From positions 1 to 7,197 of the forward strand of contig JACDEA010000111.1 in the NCBI GenBank assembly GCA_013816725.1: a DNA stretch of 7,197 nucleotides, written 5' to 3'. Under the pieces are notes generated by a model. That model made no database searches and was not told where the DNA came from. It worked only from the letters and a program-made list of their open reading frames with translations. Of the stretch, positions 5,197 through 7,197 are shown piece after piece. Position 1 is the stretch's first letter. Each line of letters starts with the position of its first letter. A program made the position numbers and the translations under genes. This stretch comes from Actinomycetota bacterium. GTDB taxonomy: Bacteria > Actinomycetota > Acidimicrobiia > Acidimicrobiales > JACDEA01.

Positions 5197-6483
5197 CTAC
5201 TCGGGCCCGATGACGCGCATGAGGCTGCCGAGGCGCTCGACGACCGGGAGTTCCCGCAGGTCCTGGAGCGTGGCCTGCATGTCGCGCTCGAGCGCGGAGT
5301 GGAACACGAAGCCGAGCCGGGCGTTGTCGCCCAACGGCTCCTGGTCCATCGAGCGGATCGAGACCGCGTGGCGCATCGTTACGCCGGAGACGTCGTGCAT
5401 CACACCGGGCCGGTCGGACACGTCCATGGTCAAGAAGAACTGCGACGTCACCTCGTCGATGGGCATGATGCGCGCCCGACCGAGCGTGGGCGATCGCCCG
5501 GCGCCCCCGGCGCGCAGGTTGTGGGCGGCGTCGAGAAGGTCGCCGAGCACCGCGCTGGCGCTGGGCGGGCCGCCGGCGCCGCGGCCGTAGAACATCAGCT
5601 CGCCCACGGCGTCGCCTTCGATGAACACGGCGTTGAACGAGTCCCGCACCGACGCCAGCGGGTGCGACATCGGCACCATCGTCGGGTGCACCCGCACGGC
5701 GACGGCGCCGCCGATCTTCTCGACGATCGCCAACAGCTTGATCACGTAGCCGAGCTTGCGGGCGAACGAGATGTCCGATTCGGTGATCCCGCTGATGCCC
5801 TCGCGGTAGACATCGCCGGCCACGACGCGCACGCCGAACGCGATGCTGGCGATGATCGCCGCCTTGGCGGCAGCGTCGAACCCGTCGATGTCGGCGGTCG
5901 GATCCCGCTCGGCGAAACCGAGGCTCTGGGCTTCGGCCAGCGCATCGTGGTATGAGGCGCCCTCGTCGGTCATCTTGGTGAGGATGTAGTTGGTGGTGCC
6001 ATTCACGATGCCCATCACCCGGGTGATCGGCTCGCCGGCCAGGGACTCCCGTAGCGGCCGTATCAACGGGATGCCGCCGGCGACCGCGGCTTCGAACAGC
6101 AGGTCGCGCCCGGCGGCGTGCGCCGCTTCGAACAGCTCGGCGCCGACGTTGGCCAGCAGCTCCTTGTTGCCGCTTATCACCGGCTTGCCCGCTTTCAGCG
6201 CGTCGAGGATGAACGAGCGGGCGGGCTCGATCCCGCCGATCACTTCGACGATGACATCGATGTCGGGGTCGTTGACGACCGAGTCGCCGTCGTGGGTGAA
6301 CCGCTCGGCCGGTAGGTCGACGCCCCGAGCCTTCGCGGTGTTGCGCACCGCCACGCGCGTGACCTCGAGGTGCAGCCCCGTGCGCTCGGCGATGGCGTCG
6401 CCCTCCGCGCTGAGGATCTGCACCAGCGCCGCCCCGACGTTGCCGCATCCGAGCAGGCCGACCCGAATGACGTCGTTGTCCAT
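5197..6483 (-). CDS. hom: Homoserine dehydrogenase with C-terminal ACT domain
   Basis: Reduces aspartate semialdehyde to homoserine with NAD(P)H, the branch step toward threonine and methionine. With the ATG at 6481-6483 the protein has 428 residues, the usual length for the single-function form. The dinucleotide-binding motif is GLLGCGNVG (9-17). SGNKELLA (104-111) and VNGTTNYIL (160-168) are family motifs. The catalytic segment ERDPTADIDGFDAAAK holds E192, D203 and K207. The last roughly 80 residues, beginning near FFLTMDVSDRPGVMHDVSGV, form an ACT domain, which in this family mediates feedback inhibition by threonine. A TTG six bases upstream (6487-6489) is in frame and would add two residues; I prefer the ATG because it aligns directly with the first strand. 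No strong ribosome binding site is visible, so coupling to lysA, whose stop is 12 bases upstream, is likely. Confidence 0.95.
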   Translation of the reverse strand: MDNDVIRVGLLGCGNVGAALVQILSAEGDAIAERTGLHLEVTRVAVRNTAKARGVDLPAERFTHDGDSVVNDPDIDVIVEVIGGIEPARSFILDALKAGKPVISGNKELLANVGAELFEAAHAAGRDLLFEAAVAGGIPLIRPLRESLAGEPITRVMGIVNGTTNYILTKMTDEGASYHDALAEAQSLGFAERDPTADIDGFDAAAKAAIIASIAFGVRVVAGDVYREGISGITESDISFARKLGYVIKLLAIVEKIGGAVAVRVHPTMVPMSHPLASVRDSFNAVFIEGDAVGELMFYGRGAGGPPSASAVLGDLLDAAHNLRAGGAGRSPTLGRARIMPIDEVTSQFFLTMDVSDRPGVMHDVSGVTMRHAVSIRSMDQEPLGDNARLGFVFHSALERDMQATLQDLRELPVVERLGSLMRVIGPE

Positions 6484-6495
6484 GCGCAAACGAGG

Positions 6496-7197
6496 CTACC
6501 GGTCGAGGCGCAGCAGATCGTCCAGCGTTTCGCGACGAACAACGACGGTCGCCTTGCCGTCGCCGACGAAGACGACGGGCGGGCGCGGGACCTTGTTGTA
6601 GTTCGACGCCATCGAGTGTCCGTAGGCGCCGGTGACCGGGGTGGCCAGGACGTCACCCACGGCCAGGTCGGCCGGAAGGTTGGCCTTGCGGACAATCAGG
6701 TCGCCCGACTCGCAGTGCTTGCCGACCAGCGTCGCCTCCAGCGGCCGGGGGGAGTCGGTCGCCCGGGGCAGAAAGGTCTCGTAGCCGCTGCCGTAGAGCA
6801 CCGGTCGCGGGTTGTCGCTCATGCCACCGTCGACGGCTACGTAGGTACGGATCGTCGGCAGTGTCTTTATCGTGCCGACCGTGTAAAGCGTTATGCCCGC
6901 GGTGGCGACGATGGCCCGCCCCGGCTCCGCTGTCAGCCTCAGATCGGCGGGCAGCCCGGCCCGCTGGCAGGCGGCCCGCACCGTCGCCGCCCACTCGGTG
7001 ATGCTCGGTGCCGTTTCGCCGTCGACGTAGGCGACACCGAGCCCGCCGCCCACGTTCATTTCCTCGATCGCAAGGTCGCCCACGAACGCGGCCAGAGCCT
7101 CGATCTCCTTCTCGAAACTGTGGAGCAGAAAGATCTGGCTGCCGATGTGCGCGTGCACGCCGACCAGGTCGACGTCGAGCGGGCATAGCCGCTCGAC
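6496..7197 (-). CDS. lysA: Diaminopimelate decarboxylase, C-terminal 233 residues (5' end lies beyond the right edge)
   Basis: Pyridoxal phosphate enzyme that decarboxylates meso-diaminopimelate to lysine, the last lysine step. The frame stays open to the window edge, so the N-terminal part, including the cofactor lysine, is missing. Numbering from the first visible residue (V at 7195-7197): the barrel motif VHAHIGSQI at 14-22, the phosphate-binding GGGLG at 50-54, EPGR at 91-94, VDGGMSDNPRP at 122-132, and CESGD at 162-166, which supplies the active-site cysteine contributed across the dimer. The tyrosine-containing YGHSMASNYN follows and belongs to the C-terminal beta domain. This motif order identifies lysA and separates it from ornithine or arginine decarboxylases of the same fold. 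A GTG at 7156-7158 falls inside the HIGSQ motif and is not the start. The stop lies 12 bases before the hom ATG, consistent with an operon. Confidence 0.95.
   Translation of the reverse strand, partial: VERLCPLDVDLVGVHAHIGSQIFLLHSFEKEIEALAAFVGDLAIEEMNVGGGLGVAYVDGETAPSITEWAATVRAACQRAGLPADLRLTAEPGRAIVATAGITLYTVGTIKTLPTIRTYVAVDGGMSDNPRPVLYGSGYETFLPRATDSPRPLEATLVGKHCESGDLIVRKANLPADLAVGDVLATPVTGAYGHSMASNYNKVPRPPVVFVGDGKATVVVRRETLDDLLRLDR

Noticed and set aside
4825..5955. A 376-codon open frame antisense to thrC and hom
   Set aside because: His-, Asp- and Arg-rich shadow of two well-supported genes with no motif of its own.
4631..6448. A 605-codon open frame on the minus strand across hom and thrC
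   Set aside because: Its product is extremely rich in Arg, Gly, Pro and His with no domain. It is an out-of-frame shadow of hom and thrC, which have full motif sets in their own frames.
6496..7158. Treating the GTG at 7156-7158 as the start of lysA
   Set aside because: It lies within the conserved HIGSQ motif, and the frame continues open to the window edge with family-like sequence, so the gene is truncated by the window instead.

Overview
The window reads as chromosomal DNA of a high-GC bacterium, most likely an actinomycete. The evidence is dense coding in GC-rich codons, GTG starts, 4-base gene overlaps, and parts of the lysA-hom-thrC-(thrB)-rho order that I know from actinobacteria. A deep branch such as Acidimicrobiia or Thermoleophilia is my guess; there is no rRNA here to prove it. 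Almost every base is coding. The only real intergenic gap is 76 bases (2537-2612). I saw no tRNA, rRNA, CRISPR array, insertion sequence or pseudogene.

Right part (4153-7197, minus strand): a tight aspartate-family amino acid operon read as lysA (5' end outside the window), hom, thrC. It covers the last step of lysine synthesis, the homoserine branch step and the last step of threonine synthesis. Homoserine kinase (thrB), often found directly after thrC in actinobacteria, is not in the window.

Middle (2613-4156, plus strand): a two-gene ABC-2 type exporter, ATPase then six-helix permease, with overlapping stop and start codons. Its substrate is unknown. The permease runs tail to tail into thrC, and the two stop codons overlap.

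Left part (1-2536, minus strand): a three-gene, translationally coupled run read as cyclic 2,3-diphosphoglycerate synthetase (cpgS), 2-phosphoglycerate kinase with an N-terminal ATP-cone, then the start of rho (transcription terminator, cut by the window edge). The first two genes form a complete two-step route from the glycolytic intermediate 2-phosphoglycerate to 2,3-diphosphoglycerate and then to cyclic 2,3-diphosphoglycerate (cDPG), a solute best known from thermophilic methanogens. This archaeal-type pair in a bacterium, coupled to rho and placed between thrC and rho, is the most interesting content of the window.
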